Below, piece after piece: positions 1 through 11,511 of a DNA stretch of 28,076 nt. Below the pieces are notes generated by a model. That model worked only from the letters and a program-made list of their open reading frames with translations. It searched no databases and was not told where the DNA came from. Origin of the DNA: Euprymna scolopes (lineage: Eukaryota; Mollusca; Cephalopoda; Sepiida; Sepiolidae). The stretch spans positions 41,178,811 to 41,206,886 of the forward strand of contig CM044516.1 of the NCBI GenBank assembly GCA_024364805.1, in the 5' to 3' direction. Numbering within the stretch: the stretch's first letter is position 1; each line of letters begins with the position of its first letter. The position numbers and the translations under genes are program-made.

Positions 1-689
1 ACTCATGCACCACCAACGAGAATCGAAACCATAACGTTCACCTCACAATTTATTTTTCCTCTACCACAATGACTAGACTATGAAAACGTGTTTACTGCAA
101 GGCTAAAAATTAAAATATGAACCAATAGCTACTACATTAAGCATTCGTAATGCTGGCATTCGACCTTCACCTGGCAAATTTTATTTATTTATTTTTTTTT
201 CACACTTTTGCACCGATTTTTCCCCGGTAAAACCCAAATATCAAGTTTTGCATGGATTCAAATACCTTATATATGAAGCTTTATGTCTGTAGACCAAAAA
301 CTCTAGGAGGAGTTTGGTAGGCAAAATTTATAAAACAAAAATATATACATATACATAAATATATATGGAAACAATTTTGTGTTTACTATAAAATTTTTAC
401 GCAAATATTATGCAAGTATAAATCATGTAGAATATCTGCATGAATATAATTACACGTAATAGTTACCTAAAGATGATCATCCCATAAGAAAATCGAAAAA
501 ACTAATAGGGAATTAATTTAAATGAATGTTTAAAAGAATATGCAAATTAGCTAGATCCTTTGCTAGTGAATGAACTTCCACAACCCATATATAAGAAAAT
601 TGTATTTTCTTTTTAAATAAATCGAAAAAGAACGAATTTTTATCACAAAAGAAAAACGAATTTATAGGCGTATAGATAGTTTGGAACAA
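1..689. other. AT-rich sequence, no gene seen
   Basis: This stretch has no open reading frame of useful length on either strand and no recognisable RNA gene. It is AT-rich with short homopolymer runs, such as the T-run near 190-200. It is not visibly part of the satellite that starts near 690. Confidence 0.6.
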
Positions 690-971
690 TCATATCATTA
701 TTTTTATACAATCATATAATACGTTCTATACAATAGTATCATACTTTCAATACAATAATATTATTAGTTCGATGCAATAATATAACTCGTTCTATACAAT
801 AACATAATTTGTTCTTTACAATTATATAATTTTTTTTACAATATGTGATATGTTCTATTCAATTATATAATTAGCTTTTAAAAATATATTCTTAATTTAT
901 ACAATAATATGATTAGTTTTATACAAAAATGTAATTAGTTTAATACTATAGTATTATCTATAATATAAATT
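690..971 (+). repeat. Diverged 22-bp monomeric satellite, left flank
   Basis: Degenerate copies of an AT-rich monomer of about 22 bp are seen here, with the recurrent core TATACAATAATATAATTAG and the variant ending ATACGTTC. Copies differ from each other at many positions and in spacing, as expected for an old array edge that no longer homogenises. The array continues after the insert at 972-1229. Confidence 0.8.
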
Positions 972-1229
972 TCTACAAGGAGGGGGTCACCTATTTCGCC
1001 GATATTTTTGAAATTTTTGGATCGACAAGCCTTAATTTAAACCTTCGCCACATCCGGTTTGGCAATGGACACAACGGCAAAGAAGTCACGTTTTTTTTTT
1101 TTCAATTTCTTTTTCCCTTTCGCGATACAGATTACAGCCTACCTGCTTACTACTCCTTTTTTTTTTTTTTTTTTTGCTCAACCCACACCTCTAAACACCC
1201 GGGCAAGGCCGGGCACCCAGGTAGGTTAG
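972..1229 (+). mobile_element. Candidate non-autonomous Helitron-like insert
   Basis: A 258-bp non-satellite, more GC-rich block interrupts the monomeric satellite. It begins TCTACAAGG, which resembles a Helitron 5' TC end. Near its 3' end is a short GC-rich hairpin, CCCGG with loop GCAAGG and CCGGG (about 1199-1214), followed about a dozen bases later by TTAG and then T. Helitrons end in CTRR after such a hairpin and insert before T, so TTAG would be a one-base decay of CTAG. The interior has T-runs at about 1090-1101 and 1158-1175 and no coding potential. The preceding base is T rather than the expected A. It could instead be a SINE or another dispersed repeat. Confidence 0.4.
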
Positions 1230-1440
1230 TTATATACGATAATAAAATTAGCTCTATACATTAAGAAAATAAGTTTTGCACAATAATAAATTTTATTTCA
1301 ATAATAATTATTTTATACAATAATATAAGTTTTATACATACAATATAATTATTTTTTACTTAATAATATAGTTTTCTACAATAATATAATTATTTATATA
1401 CAATACTTTTATTAGATTATACAATAGCATAATTACTTTC
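1230..1440 (+). repeat. Diverged 22-bp monomeric satellite
   Basis: Irregular AT-rich monomers with TATACAATAATATAATTA-like cores resume immediately after the inserted block and lead into the regular 58-bp array. Variation is high, for example TTTTATACATACAATATAA, which fits an array margin. Confidence 0.75.
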
Positions 1441-4400
1441 ATACAATTATATAGTTTTATACCCTAATGTAGTTTAATGCAATAACATAATTAGTTTTAT
1501 ACAATTATATAGTTTTATACACTAATGTAGTTTAATGCAATAACATAATTAGTTTCATATAATTATATAGTTTTATACACGAATGTAGTTTAATGCAATA
1601 ACATAATTAGTTTCATACAATTATATAGTTTTATACACTAATGTAGTTTAATGCAATAACATAATTAGTTTCATATAAATATATAGTTTTATACACTAAT
1701 GTAGTTTAATGCAATAACATTAGTTTCATATAATTATATAGTTTTATACACTAATGTAGTTTAATGCAATAAAATAATTAGTTTCATACAATTATATAGT
1801 TTTATACACTAATGTAGTTTAATGCAATAACATAATTAGTTTCATATAATTATATAGTTTAATACACTAATGTAGATTAATGCAATAATATAATTAGTTT
1901 CATACAATTATATAGTTTTATACACTAATGTAGTTTAATGCACTAACATAATTAGTTTCATACAATTATATAGTTTTATACACTAATGTAGTTTAATGCA
2001 ATAACATAATTAGTTTCATATAATTATATAGTTTTATACCCTAATGTAGTTTAATGCAATAACATATTAGTTTTATGAAATTATATAGTTTTATACACTA
2101 ATGTAGATTAATGCAATAACATAATTAGTTTTATACAATCATATAGTTTTATACACTAATGTAGTTTAATGCAATAACATAATTAGTTTTATACAATTAT
2201 ATAGTTTTATACACTAATGTAATTTAATGTAATAACATAATTAGTTGCATACAATTATATAGTTTTATACAATAATATAGTTTAATGCAATAACATAATT
2301 AGTCTAAAAAATTATATAGTTTTATACACTAATGTAGTTTAATGCAATAACATAATTAGTTTCATACAATTATATAGTTTTATACACAAATGTAATTTAA
2401 TGCAATAACATAATTAGTTTCATACAATTATATAGTTTTATACACTAATGTAATGTAATGCAATAACATAATTAGTTTTATACAATTATATAGTTTTATA
2501 CACTAATGTAATTTAATGCAATAAAATAATTAGTTTCATACAATTATATAGTTTTATACACTAATGTAATTTAATGCAATAACATAATTAGTTTCATACA
2601 ATTATATAGTTTTATACACTAATGTAATTAAATGTAATAACATAATTAGTTTCATACAATTATATAGTTTTATACACTAATGTAATTTAATGCAATAACA
2701 TAATTAGTTTTATACAATTATATAGTTTTATACACCAATGTAGTTTTATGCAATAACATAATTAGTTTCATACAATTATATAGTTGTATACACTAACGTA
2801 ATTTAATGCAATAAAATAATTAGTTTCATACAATTATATAGTTTTATACACTAATGTAGTTTAATGCAATAACATAATTAGTTTCATACAATTATATAGT
2901 TTTATACACTAATGTCATTTAATGCAATAACATAATTAGTCTCATACAATTATATAGTTTTATACACTAATGTCGTTTAATGCAATAGCATAATTAGTTT
3001 CATACAATTATATAGTTTTATACACTAATGCAATTTAATGCAATAACATAATTAGTTTCATACAATAATATAGTGTTATACACTAATGTAGTTTAATGCA
3101 ATAACATAATTAGTTTTATACAATTATATAGTCTTATACACTAATGTAATTTAATGCAATAACATAATTAGTTTCATACAATTATATAGTTTTATACACT
3201 AATTTAATTTAATGCAATAACATAATTAGTTTCATAAAATTATATAGTTTTATACATTAATGTAGATTAATGCAATAACATAATTAGTTTCATACAATTA
3301 TATAGTTTTATACACTAATGTAGTTTAATGAAATAACATAATTAGTTTTATAAAATTATATAGTTTTATACACTTATGTAGTTTTATGCAATAACATAAT
3401 TAGTTTCATACAATTATATAGTTTTATACACTAATGTAATTTAATGAAATAAAATCATTAGTTTCATACAATTATACAGTTTTATACACTAATGTAATTT
3501 AATGCAATAACATAATTAGTTTCATACAATTATATAGTTTTATACACTAATGTAGTTTAATGCAATAAAATAATTAGTTTCATACAATCATATAGTTTTA
3601 TACACTAATGTAATTTAATGCAATAAAATAATTAGTTTCATACAATTATATAGTTTTATATACTAATGTAGTTTAATTCAATAACATAATTTGTTTCATA
3701 CAATTATATAGTTTTATACACTAATGTAGTTTAATGCAATAACATAATTAGTTTTATAAAATTATATAGTTTTATACACTAATGTAGTTTTATGCAATAA
3801 CATAATTAGTTTCATACAATTATATAGTTTTATACACTAATGTAGATTAATGCAATAACATAATTAGTTTTATACAATTATATAGTTTTATACACTAATG
3901 TAGTTTAATGCAATAATATAATTAGTTTCATAAAATTATATAGTTTTATACACTAATGTAGATTAATGCACTAACATAATTAGTTTCATACAATTATACA
4001 GTTTTATACACGAATGTAGTTTAATGCAATAATATAATTAGTTTCATAAAATTATATAGTTTTATACACTAATGTAGATTAATGCACTAACATAATTAGT
4101 TTTATACAATCATATAGTTTTATACACTAATGTAGATTAATGCAATAACATAATTTGTTTTATACAATTATATAATTTTATACACTAATGAAGTTTAATG
4201 CAATAACATAATTAGTTTCATACAATTATATAGTTTTATACACTAATGTAGTTTAATGCAATAATATAATTAGTTTCATACAATTATATAGTTTTATACA
4301 CTAATGTAGTTTAATGCAATAACATAATTAGTGTTATGAAATTATATAGTTTTATACACTAATGTAGATTAATGCAATAACATAATTAGTTTCATACAAT

Positions 4401-4975
4401 TATATAGTTTTATACAGTAATGTAATGTAATGCAATAATATAATTAGTTTCATACAATTATATAGTTTTATACACTAATGTAGTTTTATTCAATAACATA
4501 ATTAGTTTTATAAAATTATATAGTTTTATACACTAATGTAGTTTAATGCAATAACACAATTAGTTTCATACAATTATATAGTTTTATACACTAATGTAGC
4601 TTAATGCAATAATATAATTAGTTTCATACAATTATATAGTTTTATACACTAATGTAGTTTAATGCAATAACATAATTAGTTTCATACAATTATATAGTTT
4701 TATACACTAATGTAGTGCAATGAAGTAACATAATTAGTTTTATATAATTATATAGTTTTATACACGAATGTAGTTTAATGCAATAACATAATTAGTCTCA
4801 TACAATTATATAGTTTTATACACTAATGTAGTTTAATGCAATAACATAATTAGTTTCATACAATTATATAGTTTTATACACTAATGTAGTTTAATGCAAT
4901 AGCATAATTAGTTTTATAAAATTATATAGTTTTATACACTAATGTAGTGTAATGCAATAGCATAATTAGTTTTGT
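1441..4975 (+). repeat. 58-bp higher-order satellite, about 61 copies
   Basis: A highly regular tandem array with a 58-bp period is read directly from the sequence; for example, the same phase recurs at 2881 and 2939. Each unit splits into three related subunits of 18, 18 and 22 bp: one beginning TTTCATACAATTATATAG, one TTTTATACACTAATGTAG, and one beginning TTTAATGCAATAACATAA and ending TTAG. These look like diverged copies of the 22-bp monomer found on both sides, so this is a trimeric higher-order repeat. Variant classes recur, with GTAGTTTAATG, GTAATTTAATG or GTAGATTAATG in the third subunit. Units with TAATTTAATG cluster near 2380-2720. It has no coding potential. Confidence 0.95.
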
Positions 4976-6889
4976 ACAATAATATATGTTTCATACAATT
5001 ATATAATGCTATCTGTCTTACAATATTATACATTATATACAATAATGTAATTTGTTCCGTACAATCATTTATATATGTTTTATTCAATTATATAATTAGT
5101 TTTCTACAACAATATAATTTGATCTATAGAATTATTTAATGAGTTCTGTACAATAATATTTAATTAATTCTATATAATAATATAAGTTTTATAAAAATAT
5201 TATCAGATGTATACAGTAATAAAATACGTTCAAACCAATAATATAGAGTATTATAGATCATTCTATACAATAATATAATTAGTTCTATAAAATAATATAA
5301 TTAGTTCTATGCAATAATATAATTAGTTACATACAATATCAATAAAATAATATAAGTATGTTTATATCATAATATAATTTCTTCTATACAATAATATAAG
5401 TTTTATGCAGAAAATATTGTAAGTTGTATACAATAATATTATTAGTTTTTATAAATAATATAATTCGTAATATGCAATAATACAATTTGTTACATACAAT
5501 AACCTAATAAATTTTATGGAAAAATATAGTTGGTTTCATACAAAATTATAATTAGTTTTATACAATAGTAAAATTTGCTTTAGACAATAATCAAATTAGT
5601 TTAAGAAAATGATATGATTTGTTAGATACTGTAATATTTTTAGTTTTACACAAATTAGTTTAATACGATAAAAATATTTCTATTCAATAATATAATACGT
5701 TCTATATAATACTCTAATACGTTCAACACGGTAATATAATAAGTTTCATGATAACATAATAAAATTATTGTTCTATACAATAATATAAAACGTGCTGTAC
5801 AATAAATTACACTTATTGAAGTTATTTTATAAAATATTGTGATTAGATCAATACAATAATGTTATACGTTTTACAAAATAATATAATTAATTCTAAATAC
5901 AATATTAATAAGTTTTTATACAATATAAAATTCCTTATATATAATGATATAATTAGCTACATACAAGCATAATATTAGTTTTAGGCAAAATATAGTAAGT
6001 TTTATACAATAAAATAAATAGTGTTATAAAATTATAATATTTGTACTATAAAATATATACGTTCTATACAATAATATTATTTGCTCTATACTATAATATA
6101 ATTTGTTCTATAAAATATTGTATTTAGTATTATGCAATAATATAATTAGTTATTTACAAAATATTATATGTTCTATACAATAATGTAATTAGTTCAATAA
6201 AATATATAATTAGATTTACACAATAAAATTACAAGATCTATACAATAATATAATACTTTCTATACAAAAATATAATTAATTATATACACTGGTATACTTA
6301 CTTTAATACAATAACATTATTAGTTTTATACAATAAATTCATTAGTTTCATACAAAAATAAAATACGTTCCCTACAATAAGTTTTATACATACATTTATA
6401 CAAAATAAAATAATTGAATTTCTACAACATTATCATTAGATCTATACAAAATTATAATGTATACTATACAAAAATACATACAATAATATAATTAGTTCTT
6501 GACAATAAAATAATGAGTTCCATACATTCATGTTATAACTATAATAACTTTTATACAATAATATAGCAATTATACAATAATATAATTAGTTCTATTTAAT
6601 GATATAATTACTTTTATGCAAAAACATTATTAGTTCTACATAATAATATAATTAATTTTAGACCATAGAAAAAAGTTTTATACAATAATATTATTAGTTT
6701 TATACAATAATGTAATACATTCTATACAATAATATAATTAGTTTTATACAATAATAGTATTAGTTCTATACAGCAATGTAATTAGTTCTTTACTGTCGAA
6801 AGTATGTTCTAAACAATAATATAACTAGCTCTATACAATTTTATAATTAGTTTTATACAGTAATATAATTCCTACTATACACTATATTA

Positions 6890-6965
6890 TAAATAATTGT
6901 TGTATAGAACAAATTATATTATTGTTTAAAACTAATTGTATTATGTTATTTTATTTTTTTATTAA
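6890..6965 (-). repeat. Inverted block of satellite monomers
   Basis: Here the monomer appears in reverse complement. The text reads TTGTATAGAACAAATTATAT and then TTGTTTAAAACTAATT, which reversed gives AATTAGTTTTAAACAA followed by the usual TTTGTTCTATACAA. Normal orientation resumes near 6970. About three monomers are inverted. Confidence 0.65.
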
Positions 6966-7781
6966 AACAATTATATAATTATATAATTATACAATAAAAT
7001 AATAGGTTTTATACAATAATATAATTATACACTAATATAATAAGTTCTATACAATAATATATCTTTAATATAATTAGTTCTATACAAATACTATTTTCTA
7101 CAGTATTATCATTAGTTTTATATATTTAATTAGCCCTATACAATAAAATAATTAGTTCTGTACAATCATTTTATTGTTTAATGAATAATATAATTAGTTT
7201 TTTTACAACAATATAATTATTTTTATACAATAATTTGTTTTCTTTTAAGCAATAATATAATTATATAATTTTTAGCATTAGTATAATTACTTTTATGCAA
7301 TATTATAATATTAATTCATTATAAATATATAATTATATTTATACAATAGTATAATACCGTCTCAAAAATATAATGGTTAACAGTATGCAATAATATAAAT
7401 TCTATAATATCAGTAGTTTTATGAAAATATACGTTTTACAGAATAATGCAATTACTTGTAATCAATAATATAAGTTGTATACAATCATATAATACTTTCT
7501 ATAAAACAATATAAACAGTTTTATACGATCATATAATTACATTTATACAATAACATAATTTGTTTTATTCAAGAATTTAATAACATTTATACAAAAATAT
7601 AATCAGTTTTAAAAAATAATATAATTAGTTTTATGCAATAATATAAATATTTTTTAAAAATAATATAATACGTTTTATTCTATAATATAATTAATTGCAT
7701 GCAATAAGATGATTAGATCTATAAAATCATATAACAAATTCAATACAATGAGATAATTAGTTTTATACAACATTATAATTT

Positions 7782-7834
7782 AAAAAACGACCCTGGTGTC
7801 TAACTCTGTCCCGTGGGGAGGCATTGTAAATAGG
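7782..7834. other. Short non-satellite insert of unknown origin
   Basis: About 53 bp with balanced base composition, including CCCTGGTGTC and CCCGTGGGGAGG, interrupts otherwise pure AT-rich monomers, which resume with TACAATAATATAG. It could be the remnant of a transposon end or a filler sequence from DNA repair. I do not recognise it. Confidence 0.5.
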
Positions 7835-8145
7835 TACAATAATATAGTTAGTTTCATACGATAATATAAGACGTTCTAAATAATAATAGAATACGTTCTA
7901 TACAATAATGTAAATAGTTTTAAACAATAATATAATTAGTTATATACAATAACATGATTTGTTTTATTAAACAATATAATTATATTTAAACGATAATATA
8001 ATTGTTTTTATAAAAAATAAAATAATTTTCATACATAAATATAATACAATTAATTTTAGACAATAATATAATTTGTTCTATACAATAATTTAATTAGTTT
8101 TATACATTAGAACAATTAGGTTTATACAATATCATAATAAGCAGA

Positions 8146-8852
8146 TTTTTTTTTTTACACGGTGGTCACCACTTATCAAGGCCCGGAAGCCACTCAGGGA
8201 TAAGGGTTATTGCAAATACAGTATGTTAGTGTGGAGATTTGATGAAGTGTTTACTTAAGGGGGCGGTTCATTAGGAATTTGTTTACGTTGGACTTGAAGA
8301 CATCCAAGTTGTAGTCAGGTGGGAAGCAGGCAGACGGAACAGAGTTCCACAGGCGTGCAGTTCTAAGAAAGAAGCTTTGTTCATGGAATCCACGTTTTGA
8401 TTTAGGCACAGATAAAGAGTGGGGGAAAATTTTCACAGTGGATTCAGCTAGACGGGTGTTTTTCGTGAAAGATTGGCGAGGGGGGGGGACCAGAGATTGG
8501 AGTTCAGACGAGCACCTGCCATGGAAATAACGATAAAACAAGGATAGGCTCGCAACGTCTCTTCTGTGGGAGAGAGGTTGCAGGGTAGAGAAAAGGGCAT
8601 CCCCCACTAAGCCACGAAGTCTATTTTGTATTCTGTCAAGGCAGGATAGGCTGTTTTTAGCAACTCCTTCCCAGATATGGCAACAGTATTCCATCCTTGG
8701 ACGTACTTGGCTTTTATATAGATAGAGAATTGCATCAGTAGTGAGATATCTTCTGGAGCGGTAGAAGGATCCCACCATTTTTCCAGCGACCTTGGCAACA
8801 GACTTGATGTACATGTTCATTTCAGATCAGGAGTAAAGGACAAACCCAGAAG
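8146..8852 (-). mobile_element. 5'-truncated CR1/Jockey-group LINE, 3' end (copy A)
   Basis: On the minus strand this is the 3' end of a non-LTR retrotransposon. It ends in a poly(A) tail (T-run at 8146-8156 on the plus strand) and is cut at its 5' side at 8852. It matches the LINE at 15350-16795 along its length: both share the C-terminal RT-downstream protein and a conserved 3' untranslated tail containing CTTATCC and TGAGTGGC. It was inserted into the AT-rich satellite. Its own left neighbour, AAGCAGA, is not clear satellite, and no target-site duplication is obvious. 5' truncation is normal for target-primed reverse transcription. Confidence 0.9.
8251..8820 (-). pseudogene. LINE ORF2 C-terminal part (copy A)
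   Basis: A 189-residue open frame corresponds to the region after the RT catalytic core. It carries KSVAKVAGKMVGSFYRS, LYKSQVRPRMEYCCHIW, LSHRRDVASLSLFY and, near the end, FFLRTARLWNSVPSA and VFKSNVNKFL. These blocks are typical of the thumb and C-terminal region of Jockey/CR1-type LINE proteins. It is uninterrupted to its stop. The methionine is not a native start: compared with the copy at 15350-16795, one base is missing just upstream (TGAAC against TGGAAC near 8820), which shifts the frame, and the RT catalytic motifs are absent because of 5' truncation. It cannot be functional alone. Confidence 0.9.
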
Positions 8853-9385
8853 AATTATATAATTAGTTTTACATAATAATACAATTAGTTTTATATAATA
8901 ACATAGTACGTTCTATGCAATCATATAATTAGTTATATATTATAACATAGTACGTTCTATGCAATCATATAATTAGTTTTATATAATAACATAGTACGTT
9001 CTATGCAATCATATAATTAGTTTTATATAATAACATAGTACGTTCTATGCAATCATATAATTAGTTTTATATAATAACATAGTACGTTCTATGCAATCAT
9101 ATAATTAGTTTTATACAATAGTGTAATTACTTTTACACAATAATATATAGTTTTATACACTTATATAATACGTTCTGTACAATCATTTAATTAGTTCTAT
9201 ACAATCATATAATAATTTTATACAATCCTATAAGTTCTATAATCTGTTTTGTTCTATACAAAAATATTTTAGTTCTATGCAATAATGTAATTAGTTCTAT
9301 GCCATAATATTATTAGTACTATTCGATAATATAATTTGTTCAAAACAATAATAAATTAGTTTCATACAATGATGTAAAGAGTTAA
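8853..9385 (+). repeat. AT-rich satellite resumes, with a 44-bp dimer array
   Basis: Right of the LINE the satellite resumes at once with AATTATATAATTAG. From about 8895 to 9115 there are five near-identical 44-bp units, with ACATAGTACG recurring at 8901, 8945, 8989, 9033 and 9077. Each unit is two monomers, one containing TATATAATAACATAG and one containing TACGTTCTATGCAATCATA. From about 9115 to 9385 the copies again become irregular 22-bp monomers and the domain ends. Confidence 0.9.
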
Positions 9386-10656
9386 AAGTCTGGAAAAATA
9401 ATGTATGAAATTATATTTAACAAAAACGAAAACTCTTGTTGATGAAATATTTTCAATCTTTTCCTTTGTGATAAAATTACCAACAACAGAATTCAACTGC
9501 AATTTATATGACCATAAATTTTGGTAGTCATATACTTGCTGCAAAAATCAAAAGAAAATCATATTTTAGTGGGGTATTTATTAACCAGTAATGCCGAATG
9601 ATCAAAGACATTGTGTACATATATAACAACGATGTTATATATGAGGTATCGCCTTTGGTAATTTTTAAAACAAACAACAACATTGCAAATTTACCCTATT
9701 TTTTTAATTAAATTTCATAGTATATAATGATTCAGAAATATCAAGCCGTGATTCATAAATTGGATTAAAATATGCATGGATTAAACAATATAAACAATAA
9801 TGTTCAATTAATATTCAAACTTCAACACAACATTTCATATAATAGTTCCTCAAAATTCATGTATTCAAAATTGCACGAAAAATATATGTTAGACACAAGC
9901 ATGGAAACAAATTCAACTATATTGCTCTAACAGACTTAGGAATAAAGACAAAAACATGTTTTTTCTACAATGATCTAGGCTTATTTTGCAACTAAAAATT
10001 TAAATAGCACTTAAAAAATATTTCTATAAAAATGACTGCAATGAAATGAGGGCAAAGGCAAACTAAAATTGGAAACATGATGATAAAGACAAGACAAGTT
10101 TAGAAAAGGAAGAGATTGAAAAGAGAACAAGAAAACAACAGCAATTAATCAAGTCCGGCCAGCAACGATTCTAGAAATAAAATAAAAATATCTTGTATAT
10201 AAATATGTTTATAAACAGGGATAAATAAATGTTCACCAGACAACTGGTCACCATAGAAATAGTAGAAGACAAAAAAAAAAAAATAAAAATAATAATAAAA
10301 TGCACACAGAAAATAAAAAAAATTGTAATTGTGTTGTGTGCAACGTGGATTGCTGTAGTCGTTAGTGCCGCAAGCAAAAAAGACAAACAAGCAAAAATGT
10401 TTGTGCATCTGGCGAATGAAAGACAATAATCATGGATTCATTCTTTGTAGAGATTGTATTATTAGATTGCTAATGAGGTTATTAGTTGGAAGTGACAGGA
10501 TCACCATTAGTTGGTATTAGTGTTGATGTTAGTACTTTGCTATGGCTACTGTGACAACACATGGCTTCCTCACATGCACAAGGAGCAGTAAGTACTAAAA
10601 AGACAATATTAGACTTCATAACTGGATGGAAACAGAGCATTGGGGAGAAATATTTC
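9386..10656. other. AT-rich non-satellite sequence, no gene recognised
   Basis: The satellite ends and mixed AT-rich sequence follows. Short open frames exist, but they are low-complexity (runs of Phe/Tyr or Lys/Ile from A/T tracts) and show no domain. An A-run lies near 10272-10283. Nothing supports a gene. Confidence 0.55.
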
Positions 10657-10672
10657 ATCATCATCATCATCA
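10657..10672 (+). repeat. ATC trinucleotide tract at the left edge of the gap
   Basis: CATCATCATCATCATCA runs directly into the undetermined bases, so the gap probably arose because the repeat could not be assembled across. Confidence 0.9.
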
Positions 10673-11477
10673 NNNNNNNNNNNNNNNNNNNNNNNNNNNN
10701 NNNNNNNNNNNNNNNNNNNNNNNNNNNNNNNNNNNNNNNNNNNNNNNNNNNNNNNNNNNNNNNNNNNNNNNNNNNNNNNNNNNNNNNNNNNNNNNNNNNN
10801 NNNNNNNNNNNNNNNNNNNNNNNNNNNNNNNNNNNNNNNNNNNNNNNNNNNNNNNNNNNNNNNNNNNNNNNNNNNNNNNNNNNNNNNNNNNNNNNNNNNN
10901 NNNNNNNNNNNNNNNNNNNNNNNNNNNNNNNNNNNNNNNNNNNNNNNNNNNNNNNNNNNNNNNNNNNNNNNNNNNNNNNNNNNNNNNNNNNNNNNNNNNN
11001 NNNNNNNNNNNNNNNNNNNNNNNNNNNNNNNNNNNNNNNNNNNNNNNNNNNNNNNNNNNNNNNNNNNNNNNNNNNNNNNNNNNNNNNNNNNNNNNNNNNN
11101 NNNNNNNNNNNNNNNNNNNNNNNNNNNNNNNNNNNNNNNNNNNNNNNNNNNNNNNNNNNNNNNNNNNNNNNNNNNNNNNNNNNNNNNNNNNNNNNNNNNN
11201 NNNNNNNNNNNNNNNNNNNNNNNNNNNNNNNNNNNNNNNNNNNNNNNNNNNNNNNNNNNNNNNNNNNNNNNNNNNNNNNNNNNNNNNNNNNNNNNNNNNN
11301 NNNNNNNNNNNNNNNNNNNNNNNNNNNNNNNNNNNNNNNNNNNNNNNNNNNNNNNNNNNNNNNNNNNNNNNNNNNNNNNNNNNNNNNNNNNNNNNNNNNN
11401 NNNNNNNNNNNNNNNNNNNNNNNNNNNNNNNNNNNNNNNNNNNNNNNNNNNNNNNNNNNNNNNNNNNNNNNNNNNNN
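10673..11477. other. Assembly gap of 805 N
   Basis: All bases are undetermined. Apparent open frames across it are artefacts of translating N. The tract is flanked by ATC repeats on the left and ATA repeats on the right. Confidence 0.99.
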
Positions 11478-11510
<33 letters not shown>

Positions 11511-11511
11511 T
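11478..11511 (+). repeat. ATA trinucleotide tract at the right edge of the gap
   Basis: A pure ATA/TAA microsatellite of about 11 units is exposed at the gap edge. Its true length is unknown because it continues into the gap. Confidence 0.95.

Larger units (their letters stand above)
4976..8145 (+). repeat. Diverged 22-bp monomeric satellite, right flank
   Basis: About 3.1 kb of monomers with a loose 22-bp period, typically starting TTCTATACAATAATATAA and ending TTAG, with many indels and substitutions. A cleaner local run is at about 5265-5330. The block contains a short inverted segment near 6890-6965 and a non-satellite insert at 7782-7834. Divergence rises away from the 58-bp core, the usual pattern of a satellite whose centre was homogenised recently. 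No gene is seen in it. Confidence 0.85.

Noticed and set aside
1441-4975. Replication origin or iteron array, or a scaffold attachment region
   Set aside because: High AT content and tandem repeats alone do not support it; no initiator gene or known binding motif accompanies it.
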